Origin: Takakia lepidozioides
Taxonomy: Eukaryota; Streptophyta; Takakiopsida; Takakiales; Takakiaceae
Assembly (NCBI GenBank): GCA_030704615.1
Contig: CM060734.1
Location: 23,562,001 to 23,622,000 of the forward strand
Length of the DNA stretch: 60,000 nt
Direction: 5' to 3'
Positions 11,294 through 26,700 of the stretch are shown here, one piece after another. The stretch's first letter is position 1. Each line of letters opens with the position of its first letter. Both the position numbers and the translations under genes were made by a program. The notes under the pieces are model-generated. The model was not told where the DNA came from. It worked only from the letters and a program-made list of their open reading frames with translations, and did no database searches.

Positions 11294-11793
11294 NNNNNNN
11301 NNNNNNNNNNNNNNNNNNNNNNNNNNNNNNNNNNNNNNNNNNNNNNNNNNNNNNNNNNNNNNNNNNNNNNNNNNNNNNNNNNNNNNNNNNNNNNNNNNNN
11401 NNNNNNNNNNNNNNNNNNNNNNNNNNNNNNNNNNNNNNNNNNNNNNNNNNNNNNNNNNNNNNNNNNNNNNNNNNNNNNNNNNNNNNNNNNNNNNNNNNNN
11501 NNNNNNNNNNNNNNNNNNNNNNNNNNNNNNNNNNNNNNNNNNNNNNNNNNNNNNNNNNNNNNNNNNNNNNNNNNNNNNNNNNNNNNNNNNNNNNNNNNNN
11601 NNNNNNNNNNNNNNNNNNNNNNNNNNNNNNNNNNNNNNNNNNNNNNNNNNNNNNNNNNNNNNNNNNNNNNNNNNNNNNNNNNNNNNNNNNNNNNNNNNNN
11701 NNNNNNNNNNNNNNNNNNNNNNNNNNNNNNNNNNNNNNNNNNNNNNNNNNNNNNNNNNNNNNNNNNNNNNNNNNNNNNNNNNNNNNNNNNNNN
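11294..11793. other. Assembly gap 1 (500 N)
   Basis: Exactly 500 N, a conventional placeholder for a gap of unknown size. It falls between unrelated coding-like DNA and the middle of a satellite unit, so unassembled units probably lie here. Reading frames that cross it are meaningless. Confidence 0.95.
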
Positions 11794-14700
11794 CTTATTG
11801 ACACCATGTTTTTTGCCCCCTGATCTGTTTTAGATCTGGGGCTGGTGTGTAATTTCAATGACAGGGTAGAGTAATATTCCGAACGTCCTGAACTCCTTAT
11901 TTGTATAGGTAAGAGGTGTGCCAATGACTTGGGAACAGTGCAAGTATTATTCCATGCCCCAAGACCAAGTTCTATGTCTGGGGTAGGGAAATCATTACCA
12001 TAACAGGCTGTAATCAGATTTACATGCCATGCAATCATCCATAGGAAACACAAAGAATCTGAATTGCTCATCCCATCAGGCCTGCAGGTTACTTTGGTAT
12101 TATTTATCCTAAAGCAACTTGAATACAATGCCCGAATCATTCTCTTCGCATCTACCAATGTCTTACCGTTTTGGAAAATAGGTAAACATTCAAGGGCATA
12201 TAACCAAGGACCAGATTTGGCCACAAAAAGATCCATCCATATCAGTTTGGCATGGTATCAAGTGTCCTAGAGTAACCGGCTTCTAAAAGAGGCTAAGTTT
12301 CCAATGCTTGTACATTCAAGAACACTGTCTGGTCATGAAAACAGGTCTGCCCTACATTGTAGCATGTTACCAGATAAATTCTTTAAAGCCATCAGCTTGT
12401 CATATCATTGCTCCATTGTCACATCAGTATGCCATAGGGAACAAGAGATAGTCGCCCTAATGATTGTCATAAAGTAACAATCGGGAAATCTTATATCAAA
12501 CTTTTAGTGTTTACCCACCCCTTGTTTTGGGTAAAACATGTGTACAAAACCAAAGGGGGCAGGTATTGGGACTCAGGTAATGAAGTCTGGCAGGGGTTTA
12601 CCACCTGGTTATATTCAGACAAAACATCTACCAGCAGCATATCATAATTGGGTATTTTTTATGGTGCTATAAAGAGCAAAGCCATAACCAGGAGAAACAT
12701 AGAAACATTTGAGCCAAAGAAATGGAACTCATTCTTATCATAAGGTATCTAAATCTGACATAAGGCATCGGCTACGGGGGACCGGCAAACAAGAGTAATG
12801 TGCATTGACCGGATCATGTATCAGGTGTACACGTCTACTCCAGCAAGCTGTCTTACCGAGGCCTAGCTCAAAACTTCAGCATTCATAAGCCCTGTAGATG
12901 TTCTATGCTTATCTCAGGTACCTTCAAGGATGCCTTGCTCTCCATGCCCAATTAGCCAACATATTTTTGCTGGAGAAGATCTTACCTTATGAAGGACTTG
13001 CTTGCTCCACACCGTGGTCATGGCGGGAGAGGAGGCTGATATCTCATGGCTTTGGCCTTCCCATTGCCTTGGGTTCATCACTTCAATCAGGAACATATTT
13101 GATAACCTTTTTGTCATGCTCAGACCAAGGTGTTAGTAAATCAAACATAAAACTGAAAAACAGAAGGGAGATTGGTTGATAATGTGTACAAGAACCACCA
13201 AGTACACTGGTCTAAATCAGAGAGGGAAGATACTTATGTCTCGTCGAGACATGGACAAAGACCTGACAAGGTCATTGTAAAATTAACGACAAATCGGCCT
13301 CATTATCAACCATTCTTCATTCACAAGTCAGCTTTATGACAAATCCCAGACTTCAAAGTCAACGAAGTCTCTGGGTGGGGGGGGGGGTGGGAAAAATTAG
13401 AGACTCGATTACCACTGTTCATAGCAGGAAACCGTTGTTCAGCATGCTAAAAAGTGCCATTCATGACATGCCATGTCATTCGGTCTGTATTTTTTGGTCA
13501 GCTTACATACCAAGGCATAACCAACCATCCTAATTTATCGTTGGCCCAAAAACTAGTATAGTTTTGGGTTCTTTGTATCATGGGACATACCAAAGCGACT
13601 GAGCAGTAAGTATCCATGTCCAAATAAAGATCCATTGATCACTGTTCATGGCTGGAAATGTCTGTTTGTCTTAAAGAAGCCATTTATGATCATAGAAGGC
13701 TTAAGAACAAAATAAGAGCATTTCTTTACATAAAGAACATCACCAAAGCAGGGTTACGGACTGATATTTGGCAGCTTATACAACAGGGGGTAATCAGCTG
13801 CCCTATTTTGCACATCAAGTCACTTATTGACACCATGTTTTTTGCCCCCTGATCTGTTTTAGATCTGGGGCTGGTGTGTAATTTCAATGACAGGGTAGAG
13901 TAATATTCCGAACGTCCTGAACTCCTTATTTGTATAGGTAAGAGGTGTGCCAATGACTTGGGAACAGTGCAAGTATTATTCCATGCCCCAAGACCAAGTT
14001 CTATGTCTGGGGTAGGGAAATCATTACCATAACAGGCTGTAATCAGATTTACATGCCATGCAATCATCCATAGGAAACACAAAGAATCTGAATTGCTCAT
14101 CCCATCAGGCCTGCAGGTTACTTTGGTATTATTTATCCTAAAGCAACTTGAATACAATGCCCGAATCATTCTCTTCGCATCTACCAATGTCTTACCGTTT
14201 TGGAAAATAGGTAAACATTCAAGGGCATATAACCAAGGACCAGATTTGGCCACAAAAAGATCCATCCATATCAGTTTGGCATGGTATCAAGTGTCCTAGA
14301 GTAACCGGCTTCTAAAAGAGGCTAAGTTTCCAATGCTTGTACATTCAAGAACACTGTCTGGTCATGAAAACAGGTCTGCCCTACATTGTAGCATGTTACC
14401 AGATAAATTCTTTAAAGCCATCAGCTTGTCATATCATTGCTCCATTGTCACATCAGTATGCCATAGGGAACAAGAGATAGTCGCCCTAATGATTGTCATA
14501 AAGTAACAATCGGGAAATCTTATATCAAACTTTTAGTGTTTACCCACCCCTTGTTTTGGGTAAAACATGTGTACAAAACCAAAGGGGGCAGGTATTGGGA
14601 CTCAGGTAATGAAGTCTGGCAGGGGTTTACCACCTGGTTATATTCAGACAAAACATCTACCAGCAGCATATCATAATTGGGTATTTTTTATGGTGCTATA

Positions 14701-17700
14701 AAGAGCAAAGCCATAACCAGGAGAAACATAGAAACATTTGAGCCAAAGAAATGGAACTCATTCTTATCATAAGGTATCTAAATCTGACATAAGGCATCGG
14801 CTACGGGGGACCGGCAAACAAGAGTAATGTGCATTGACCGGATCATGTATCAGGTGTACACGTCTACTCCAGCAAGCTGTCTTACCGAGGCCTAGCTCAA
14901 AACTTCAGCATTCATAAGCCCTGTAGATGTTCTATGCTTATCTCAGGTACCTTCAAGGATGCCTTGCTCTCCATGCCCAATTAGCCAACATATTTTTGCT
15001 GGAGAAGATCTTACCTTATGAAGGACTTGCTTGCTCCACACCGTGGTCATGGCGGGAGAGGAGGCTGATATCTCATGGCTTTGGCCTTCCCATTGCCTTG
15101 GGTTCATCACTTCAATCAGGAACATATTTGATAACCTTTTTGTCATGCTCAGACCAAGGTGTTAGTAAATCAAACATAAAACTGAAAAACAGAAGGGAGA
15201 TTGGTTGATAATGTGTACAAGAACCACCAAGTACACTGGTCTAAATCAGAGAGGGAAGATACTTATGTCTCGTCGAGACATGGACAAAGACCTGACAAGG
15301 TCATTGTAAAATTAACGACAAATCGGCCTCATTATCAACCATTCTTCATTCACAAGTCAGCTTTATGACAAATCCCAGACTTCAAAGTCAACGAAGTCTC
15401 TGGGTGGGGGGGGGGGGAAAAATTAGAGACTCGATTACCACTGTTCATAGCAGGAAACCGTTGTTCAGCATGCTAAAAAGTGCCATTCATGACATGCCAT
15501 GTCATTCGGTCTGTATTTTTTGGTCAGCTTACATACCAAGGCATAACCAACCATCCTAATTTATCGTTGGCCCAAAAACTAGTATAGTTTTGGGTTCTTT
15601 GTATCATGGGACATACCAAAGCGACTGAGCAGTAAGTATCCATGTCCAAATAAAGATCCATTGATCACTGTTCATGGCTGGAAATGTCTGTTTGTCTTAA
15701 AGAAGCCATTTATGATCATAGAAGGCTTAAGAACAAAATAAGAGCATTTCTTTACATAAAGAACATCACCAAAGCAGGGTTACGGACTGATATTTGGCAG
15801 CTTATACAACAGGGGGTAATCAGCTGCCCTATTTTGCACATCAAGTCACTTATTGACACCATGTTTTTTGCCCCCTGATCTGTTTTAGATCTGGGGCTGG
15901 TGTGTAATTTCAATGACAGGGTAGAGTAATATTCCGAACGTCCTGAACTCCTTATTTGTATAGGTAAGAGGTGTGCCAATGACTTGGGAACAGTGCAAGT
16001 ATTATTCCATGCCCCAAGACCAAGTTCTATGTCTGGGGTAGGGAAATCATTACCATAACAGGCTGTAATCAGATTTACATGCCATGCAATCATCCATAGG
16101 AAACACAAAGAATCTGAATTGCTCATCCCATCAGGCCTGCAGGTTACTTTGGTATTATTTATCCTAAAGCAACTTGAATACAATGCCCGAATCATTCTCT
16201 TCGCATCTACCAATGTCTTACCGTTTTGGAAAATAGGTAAACATTCAAGGGCATATAACCAAGGACCAGATTTGGCCACAAAAAGATCCATCCATATCAG
16301 TTTGGCATGGTATCAAGTGTCCTAGAGTAACCGGCTTCTAAAAGAGGCTAAGTTTCCAATGCTTGTACATTCAAGAACACTGTCTGGTCATGAAAACAGG
16401 TCTGCCCTACATTGTAGCATGTTACCAGATAAATTCTTTAAAGCCATCAGCTTGTCATATCATTGCTCCATTGTCACATCAGTATGCCATAGGGAACAAG
16501 AGATAGTCGCCCTAATGATTGTCATAAAGTAACAATCGGGAAATCTTATATCAAACTTTTAGTGTTTACCCACCCCTTGTTTTGGGTAAAACATGTGTAC
16601 AAAACCAAAGGGGGCAGGTATTGGGACTCAGGTAATGAAGTCTGGCAGGGGTTTACCACCTGGTTATATTCAGACAAAACATCTACCAGCAGCATATCAT
16701 AATTGGGTATTTTTTATGGTGCTATAAAGAGCAAAGCCATAACCAGGAGAAACATAGAAACATTTGAGCCAAAGAAATGGAACTCATTCTTATCATAAGG
16801 TATCTAAATCTGACATAAGGCATCGGCTACGGGGGACCGGCAAACAAGAGTAATGTGCATTGACCGGATCATGTATCAGGTGTACACGTCTACTCCAGCA
16901 AGCTGTCTTACCGAGGCCTAGCTCAAAACTTCAGCATTCATAAGCCCTGTAGATGTTCTATGCTTATCTCAGGTACCTTCAAGGATGCCTTGCTCTCCAT
17001 GCCCAATTAGCCAACATATTTTTGCTGGAGAAGATCTTACCTTATGAAGGACTTGCTTGCTCCACACCGTGGTCATGGCGGGAGAGGAGGCTGATATCTC
17101 ATGGCTTTGGCCTTCCCATTGCCTTGGGTTCATCACTTCAATCAGGAACATATTTGATAACCTTTTTGTCATGCTCAGACCAAGGTGTTAGTAAATCAAA
17201 CATAAAACTGAAAAACAGAAGGGAGATTGGTTGATAATGTGTACAAGAACCACCAAGTACACTGGTCTAAATCAGAGAGGGAAGATACTTATGTCTCGTC
17301 GAGACATGGACAAAGACCTGACAAGGTCATTGTAAAATTAACGACAAATCGGCCTCATTATCAACCATTCTTCATTCACAAGTCAGCTTTATGACAAATC
17401 CCAGACTTCAAAGTCAACGAAGTCTCTGGGTGGGGGGGGGTGGGAAAAATTAGAGACTCGATTACCACTGTTCATAGCAGGAAACCGTTGTTCAGCATGC
17501 TAAAAAGTGCCATTCATGACATGCCATGTCATTCGGTCTGTATTTTTTGGTCAGCTTACATACCAAGGCATAACCAACCATCCTAATTTATCGTTGGCCC
17601 AAAAACTAGTATAGTTTTGGGTTCTTTGTATCATGGGACATACCAAAGCGACTGAGCAGTAAGTATCCATGTCCAAATAAAGATCCATTGATCACTGTTC

Positions 17701-20700
17701 ATGGCTGGAAATGTCTGTTTGTCTTAAAGAAGCCATTTATGATCATAGAAGGCTTAAGAACAAAATAAGAGCATTTCTTTACATAAAGAACATCACCAAA
17801 GCAGGGTTACGGACTGATATTTGGCAGCTTATACAACAGGGGGTAATCAGCTGCCCTATTTTGCACATCAAGTCACTTATTGACACCATGTTTTTTGCCC
17901 CCTGATCTGTTTTAGATCTGGGGCTGGTGTGTAATTTCAATGACAGGGTAGAGTAATATTCCGAACGTCCTGAACTCCTTATTTGTATAGGTAAGAGGTG
18001 TGCCAATGACTTGGGAACAGTGCAAGTATTATTCCATGCCCCAAGACCAAGTTCTATGTCTGGGGTAGGGAAATCATTACCATAACAGGCTGTAATCAGA
18101 TTTACATGCCATGCAATCATCCATAGGAAACACAAAGAATCTGAATTGCTCATCCCATCAGGCCTGCAGGTTACTTTGGTATTATTTATCCTAAAGCAAC
18201 TTGAATACAATGCCCGAATCATTCTCTTCGCATCTACCAATGTCTTACCGTTTTGGAAAATAGGTAAACATTCAAGGGCATATAACCAAGGACCAGATTT
18301 GGCCACAAAAAGATCCATCCATATCAGTTTGGCATGGTATCAAGTGTCCTAGAGTAACCGGCTTCTAAAAGAGGCTAAGTTTCCAATGCTTGTACATTCA
18401 AGAACACTGTCTGGTCATGAAAACAGGTCTGCCCTACATTGTAGCATGTTACCAGATAAATTCTTTAAAGCCATCAGCTTGTCATATCATTGCTCCATTG
18501 TCACATCAGTATGCCATAGGGAACAAGAGATAGTCGCCCTAATGATTGTCATAAAGTAACAATCGGGAAATCTTATATCAAACTTTTAGTGTTTACCCAC
18601 CCCTTGTTTTGGGTAAAACATGTGTACAAAACCAAAGGGGGCAGGTATTGGGACTCAGGTAATGAAGTCTGGCAGGGGTTTACCACCTGGTTATATTCAG
18701 ACAAAACATCTACCAGCAGCATATCATAATTGGGTATTTTTTATGGTGCTATAAAGAGCAAAGCCATAACCAGGAGAAACATAGAAACATTTGAGCCAAA
18801 GAAATGGAACTCATTCTTATCATAAGGTATCTAAATCTGACATAAGGCATCGGCTACGGGGGACCGGCAAACAAGAGTAATGTGCATTGACCGGATCATG
18901 TATCAGGTGTACACGTCTACTCCAGCAAGCTGTCTTACCGAGGCCTAGCTCAAAACTTCAGCATTCATAAGCCCTGTAGATGTTCTATGCTTATCTCAGG
19001 TACCTTCAAGGATGCCTTGCTCTCCATGCCCAATTAGCCAACATATTTTTGCTGGAGAAGATCTTACCTTATGAAGGACTTGCTTGCTCCACACCGTGGT
19101 CATGGCGGGAGAGGAGGCTGATATCTCATGGCTTTGGCCTTCCCATTGCCTTGGGTTCATCACTTCAATCAGGAACATATTTGATAACCTTTTTGTCATG
19201 CTCAGACCAAGGTGTTAGTAAATCAAACATAAAACTGAAAAACAGAAGGGAGATTGGTTGATAATGTGTACAAGAACCACCAAGTACACTGGTCTAAATC
19301 AGAGAGGGAAGATACTTATGTCTCGTCGAGACATGGACAAAGACCTGACAAGGTCATTGTAAAATTAACGACAAATCGGCCTCATTATCAACCATTCTTC
19401 ATTCACAAGTCAGCTTTATGACAAATCCCAGACTTCAAAGTCAACGAAGTCTCTGGGTGGGGGGGGGGGTTAGAGACTCGATTACCACTGTTCATAGCAG
19501 GAAACCGTTGTTCAGCATGCTAAAAAGTGCCATTCATGACATGCCATGTCATTCGGTCTGTATTTTTTGGTCAGCTTACATACCAAGGCATAACCAACCA
19601 TCCTAATTTATCGTTGGCCCAAAAACTAGTATAGTTTTGGGTTCTTTGTATCATGGGACATACCAAAGCGACTGAGCAGTAAGTATCCATGTCCAAATAA
19701 AGATCCATTGATCACTGTTCATGGCTGGAAATGTCTGTTTGTCTTAAAGAAGCCATTTATGATCATAGAAGGCTTAAGAACAAAATAAGAGCATTTCTTT
19801 ACATAAAGAACATCACCAAAGCAGGGTTACGGACTGATATTTGGCAGCTTATACAACAGGGGGTAATCAGCTGCCCTATTTTGCACATCAAGTCACTTAT
19901 TGACACCATGTTTTTTGCCCCCTGATCTGTTTTAGATCTGGGGCTGGTGTGTAATTTCAATGACAGGGTAGAGTAATATTCCGAACGTCCTGAACTCCTT
20001 ATTTGTATAGGTAAGAGGTGTGCCAATGACTTGGGAACAGTGCAAGTATTATTCCATGCCCCAAGACCAAGTTCTATGTCTGGGGTAGGGAAATCATTAC
20101 CATAACAGGCTGTAATCAGATTTACATGCCATGCAATCATCCATAGGAAACACAAAGAATCTGAATTGCTCATCCCATCAGGCCTGCAGGTTACTTTGGT
20201 ATTATTTATCCTAAAGCAACTTGAATACAATGCCCGAATCATTCTCTTCGCATCTACCAATGTCTTACCGTTTTGGAAAATAGGTAAACATTCAAGGGCA
20301 TATAACCAAGGACCAGATTTGGCCACAAAAAGATCCATCCATATCAGTTTGGCATGGTATCAAGTGTCCTAGAGTAACCGGCTTCTAAAAGAGGCTAAGT
20401 TTCCAATGCTTGTACATTCAAGAACACTGTCTGGTCATGAAAACAGGTCTGCCCTACATTGTAGCATGTTACCAGATAAATTCTTTAAAGCCATCAGCTT
20501 GTCATATCATTGCTCCATTGTCACATCAGTATGCCATAGGGAACAAGAGATAGTCGCCCTAATGATTGTCATAAAGTAACAATCGGGAAATCTTATATCA
20601 AACTTTTAGTGTTTACCCACCCCTTGTTTTGGGTAAAACATGTGTACAAAACCAAAGGGGGCAGGTATTGGGACTCAGGTAATGAAGTCTGGCAGGGGTT

Positions 20701-23700
20701 TACCACCTGGTTATATTCAGACAAAACATCTACCAGCAGCATATCATAATTGGGTATTTTTTATGGTGCTATAAAGAGCAAAGCCATAACCAGGAGAAAC
20801 ATAGAAACATTTGAGCCAAAGAAATGGAACTCATTCTTATCATAAGGTATCTAAATCTGACATAAGGCATCGGCTACGGGGGACCGGCAAACAAGAGTAA
20901 TGTGCATTGACCGGATCATGTATCAGGTGTACACGTCTACTCCAGCAAGCTGTCTTACCGAGGCCTAGCTCAAAACTTCAGCATTCATAAGCCCTGTAGA
21001 TGTTCTATGCTTATCTCAGGTACCTTCAAGGATGCCTTGCTCTCCATGCCCAATTAGCCAACATATTTTTGCTGGAGAAGATCTTACCTTATGAAGGACT
21101 TGCTTGCTCCACACCGTGGTCATGGCGGGAGAGGAGGCTGATATCTCATGGCTTTGGCCTTCCCATTGCCTTGGGTTCATCACTTCAATCAGGAACATAT
21201 TTGATAACCTTTTTGTCATGCTCAGACCAAGGTGTTAGTAAATCAAACATAAAACTGAAAAACAGAAGGGAGATTGGTTGATAATGTGTACAAGAACCAC
21301 CAAGTACACTGGTCTAAATCAGAGAGGGAAGATACTTATGTCTCGTCGAGACATGGACAAAGACCTGACAAGGTCATTGTAAAATTAACGACAAATCGGC
21401 CTCATTATCAACCATTCTTCATTCACAAGTCAGCTTTATGACAAATCCCAGACTTCAAAGTCAACGAAGTCTCTGGGTGGGGGGGGGGGAAAAATTAGAG
21501 ACTCGATTACCACTGTTCATAGCAGGAAACCGTTGTTCAGCATGCTAAAAAGTGCCATTCATGACATGCCATGTCATTCGGTCTGTATTTTTTGGTCAGC
21601 TTACATACCAAGGCATAACCAACCATCCTAATTTATCGTTGGCCCAAAAACTAGTATAGTTTTGGGTTCTTTGTATCATGGGACATACCAAAGCGACTGA
21701 GCAGTAAGTATCCATGTCCAAATAAAGATCCATTGATCACTGTTCATGGCTGGAAATGTCTGTTTGTCTTAAAGAAGCCATTTATGATCATAGAAGGCTT
21801 AAGAACAAAATAAGAGCATTTCTTTACATAAAGAACATCACCAAAGCAGGGTTACGGACTGATATTTGGCAGCTTATACAACAGGGGGTAATCAGCTGCC
21901 CTATTTTGCACATCAAGTCACTTATTGACACCATGTTTTTTGCCCCCTGATCTGTTTTAGATCTGGGGCTGGTGTGTAATTTCAATGACAGGGTAGAGTA
22001 ATATTCCGAACGTCCTGAACTCCTTATTTGTATAGGTAAGAGGTGTGCCAATGACTTGGGAACAGTGCAAGTATTATTCCATGCCCCAAGACCAAGTTCT
22101 ATGTCTGGGGTAGGGAAATCATTACCATAACAGGCTGTAATCAGATTTACATGCCATGCAATCATCCATAGGAAACACAAAGAATCTGAATTGCTCATCC
22201 CATCAGGCCTGCAGGTTACTTTGGTATTATTTATCCTAAAGCAACTTGAATACAATGCCCGAATCATTCTCTTCGCATCTACCAATGTCTTACCGTTTTG
22301 GAAAATAGGTAAACATTCAAGGGCATATAACCAAGGACCAGATTTGGCCACAAAAAGATCCATCCATATCAGTTTGGCATGGTATCAAGTGTCCTAGAGT
22401 AACCGGCTTCTAAAAGAGGCTAAGTTTCCAATGCTTGTACATTCAAGAACACTGTCTGGTCATGAAAACAGGTCTGCCCTACATTGTAGCATGTTACCAG
22501 ATAAATTCTTTAAAGCCATCAGCTTGTCATATCATTGCTCCATTGTCACATCAGTATGCCATAGGGAACAAGAGATAGTCGCCCTAATGATTGTCATAAA
22601 GTAACAATCGGGAAATCTTATATCAAACTTTTAGTGTTTACCCACCCCTTGTTTTGGGTAAAACATGTGTACAAAACCAAAGGGGGCAGGTATTGGGACT
22701 CAGGTAATGAAGTCTGGCAGGGGTTTACCACCTGGTTATATTCAGACAAAACATCTACCAGCAGCATATCATAATTGGGTATTTTTTATGGTGCTATAAA
22801 GAGCAAAGCCATAACCAGGAGAAACATAGAAACATTTGAGCCAAAGAAATGGAACTCATTCTTATCATAAGGTATCTAAATCTGACATAAGGCATCGGCT
22901 ACGGGGGACCGGCAAACAAGAGTAATGTGCATTGACCGGATCATGTATCAGGTGTACACGTCTACTCCAGCAAGCTGTCTTACCGAGGCCTAGCTCAAAA
23001 CTTCAGCATTCATAAGCCCTGTAGATGTTCTATGCTTATCTCAGGTACCTTCAAGGATGCCTTGCTCTCCATGCCCAATTAGCCAACATATTTTTGCTGG
23101 AGAAGATCTTACCTTATGAAGGACTTGCTTGCTCCACACCGTGGTCATGGCGGGAGAGGAGGCTGATATCTCATGGCTTTGGCCTTCCCATTGCCTTGGG
23201 TTCATCACTTCAATCAGGAACATATTTGATAACCTTTTTGTCATGCTCAGACCAAGGTGTTAGTAAATCAAACATAAAACTGAAAAACAGAAGGGAGATT
23301 GGTTGATAATGTGTACAAGAACCACCAAGTACACTGGTCTAAATCAGAGAGGGAAGATACTTATGTCTCGTCGAGACATGGACAAAGACCTGACAAGGTC
23401 ATTGTAAAATTAACGACAAATCGGCCTCATTATCAACCATTCTTCATTCACAAGTCAGCTTTATGACAAATCCCAGACTTCAAAGTCAACGAAGTCTCTG
23501 GGTGGGGGGGGGGGTGGGAAAAATTAGAGACTCGATTACCACTGTTCATAGCAGGAAACCGTTGTTCAGCATGCTAAAAAGTGCCATTCATGACATGCCA
23601 TGTCATTCGGTCTGTATTTTTTGGTCAGCTTACATACCAAGGCATAACCAACCATCCTAATTTATCGTTGGCCCAAAAACTAGTATAGTTTTGGGTTCTT

Positions 23701-26700
23701 TGTATCATGGGACATACCAAAGCGACTGAGCAGTAAGTATCCATGTCCAAATAAAGATCCATTGATCACTGTTCATGGCTGGAAATGTCTGTTTGTCTTA
23801 AAGAAGCCATTTATGATCATAGAAGGCTTAAGAACAAAATAAGAGCATTTCTTTACATAAAGAACATCACCAAAGCAGGGTTACGGACTGATATTTGGCA
23901 GCTTATACAACAGGGGGTAATCAGCTGCCCTATTTTGCACATCAAGTCACTTATTGACACCATGTTTTTTGCCCCCTGATCTGTTTTAGATCTGGGGCTG
24001 GTGTGTAATTTCAATGACAGGGTAGAGTAATATTCCGAACGTCCTGAACTCCTTATTTGTATAGGTAAGAGGTGTGCCAATGACTTGGGAACAGTGCAAG
24101 TATTATTCCATGCCCCAAGACCAAGTTCTATGTCTGGGGTAGGGAAATCATTACCATAACAGGCTGTAATCAGATTTACATGCCATGCAATCATCCATAG
24201 GAAACACAAAGAATCTGAATTGCTCATCCCATCAGGCCTGCAGGTTACTTTGGTATTATTTATCCTAAAGCAACTTGAATACAATGCCCGAATCATTCTC
24301 TTCGCATCTACCAATGTCTTACCGTTTTGGAAAATAGGTAAACATTCAAGGGCATATAACCAAGGACCAGATTTGGCCACAAAAAGATCCATCCATATCA
24401 GTTTGGCATGGTATCAAGTGTCCTAGAGTAACCGGCTTCTAAAAGAGGCTAAGTTTCCAATGCTTGTACATTCAAGAACACTGTCTGGTCATGAAAACAG
24501 GTCTGCCCTACATTGTAGCATGTTACCAGATAAATTCTTTAAAGCCATCAGCTTGTCATATCATTGCTCCATTGTCACATCAGTATGCCATAGGGAACAA
24601 GAGATAGTCGCCCTAATGATTGTCATAAAGTAACAATCGGGAAATCTTATATCAAACTTTTAGTGTTTACCCACCCCTTGTTTTGGGTAAAACATGTGTA
24701 CAAAACCAAAGGGGGCAGGTATTGGGACTCAGGTAATGAAGTCTGGCAGGGGTTTACCACCTGGTTATATTCAGACAAAACATCTACCAGCAGCATATCA
24801 TAATTGGGTATTTTTTATGGTGCTATAAAGAGCAAAGCCATAACCAGGAGAAACATAGAAACATTTGAGCCAAAGAAATGGAACTCATTCTTATCATAAG
24901 GTATCTAAATCTGACATAAGGCATCGGCTACGGGGGACCGGCAAACAAGAGTAATGTGCATTGACCGGATCATGTATCAGGTGTACACGTCTACTCCAGC
25001 AAGCTGTCTTACCGAGGCCTAGCTCAAAACTTCAGCATTCATAAGCCCTGTAGATGTTCTATGCTTATCTCAGGTACCTTCAAGGATGCCTTGCTCTCCA
25101 TGCCCAATTAGCCAACATATTTTTGCTGGAGAAGATCTTACCTTATGAAGGACTTGCTTGCTCCACACCGTGGTCATGGCGGGAGAGGAGGCTGATATCT
25201 CATGGCTTTGGCCTTCCCATTGCCTTGGGTTCATCACTTCAATCAGGAACATATTTGATAACCTTTTTGTCATGCTCAGACCAAGGTGTTAGTAAATCAA
25301 ACATAAAACTGAAAAACAGAAGGGAGATTGGTTGATAATGTGTACAAGAACCACCAAGTACACTGGTCTAAATCGGAGAGGGAAGATACTTATGTCTCGT
25401 CGAGACATGGACAAAGACCTGACAAGGTCATTGTAAAATTAACGACAAATCGGCCTCATTATCAACCATTCTTCATTCACAAGTCAGCTTTATGACAAAT
25501 CCCAGACTTCAAAGTCAACGAAGTCTCTGGGTGGGGGGGGGGGGTGGGAAAAATTAGAGACTCGATTACCACTGTTCATAGCAGGAAACCGTTGTTCAGC
25601 ATGCTAAAAAGTGCCATTCATGACATGCCATGTCATTCGGTCTGTATTTTTTGGTCAGCTTACATACCAAGGCATAACCAACCATCCTAATTTATCGTTG
25701 GCCCAAAAACTAGTATAGTTTTGGGTTCTTTGTATCATGGGACATACCAAAGCGACTGAGCAGTAAGTATCCATGTCCAAATAAAGATCCATTGATCACT
25801 GTTCATGGCTGGAAATGTCTGTTTGTCTTAAAGAAGCCATTTATGATCATAGAAGGCTTAAGAACAAAATAAGAGCATTTCTTTACATAAAGAACATCAC
25901 CAAAGCAGGGTTACGGACTGATATTTGGCAGCTTATACAACAGGGGGTAATCAGCTGCCCTATTTTGCACATCAAGTCACTTATTGACACCATGTTTTTT
26001 GCCCCCTGATCTGTTTTAGATCTGGGGCTGGTGTGTAATTTCAATGACAGGGTAGAGTAATATTCCGAACGTCCTGAACTCCTTATTTGTATAGGTAAGA
26101 GGTGTGCCAATGACTTGGGAACAGTGCAAGTATTATTCCATGCCCCAAGACCAAGTTCTATGTCTGGGGTAGGGAAATCATTACCATAACAGGCTGTAAT
26201 CAGATTTACATGCCATGCAATCATCCATAGGAAACACAAAGAATCTGAATTGCTCATCCCATCAGGCCTGCAGGTTACTTTGGTATTATTTATCCTAAAG
26301 CAACTTGAATACAATGCCCGAATCATTCTCTTCGCATCTACCAATGTCTTACCGTTTTGGAAAATAGGTAAACATTCAAGGGCATATAACCAAGGACCAG
26401 ATTTGGCCACAAAAAGATCCATCCATATCAGTTTGGCATGGTATCAAGTGTCCTAGAGTAACCGGCTTCTAAAAGAGGCTAAGTTTCCAATGCTTGTACA
26501 TTCAAGAACACTGTCTGGTCATGAAAACAGGTCTGCCCTACATTGTAGCATGTTACCAGATAAATTCTTTAAAGCCATCAGCTTGTCATATCATTGCTCC
26601 ATTGTCACATCAGTATGCCATAGGGAACAAGAGATAGTCGCCCTAATGATTGTCATAAAGTAACAATCGGGAAATCTTATATCAAACTTTTAGTGTTTAC

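Noticed and set aside
10856-12236. Long frames on both strands that cross the first N run
   Set aside because: The N codons are counted as open; they join unrelated sequence on either side of a gap of unknown size.
12898-13179. 93-codon plus-strand frame (MFYAYLRYLQG...) and its antisense 67-codon frame, repeated in every satellite unit
   Set aside because: They overlap on opposite strands, have no recognised domain, and their constancy simply follows from near-identical units. A T4/T5 indel (8680 and 39263 versus other units) changes the frame freely.
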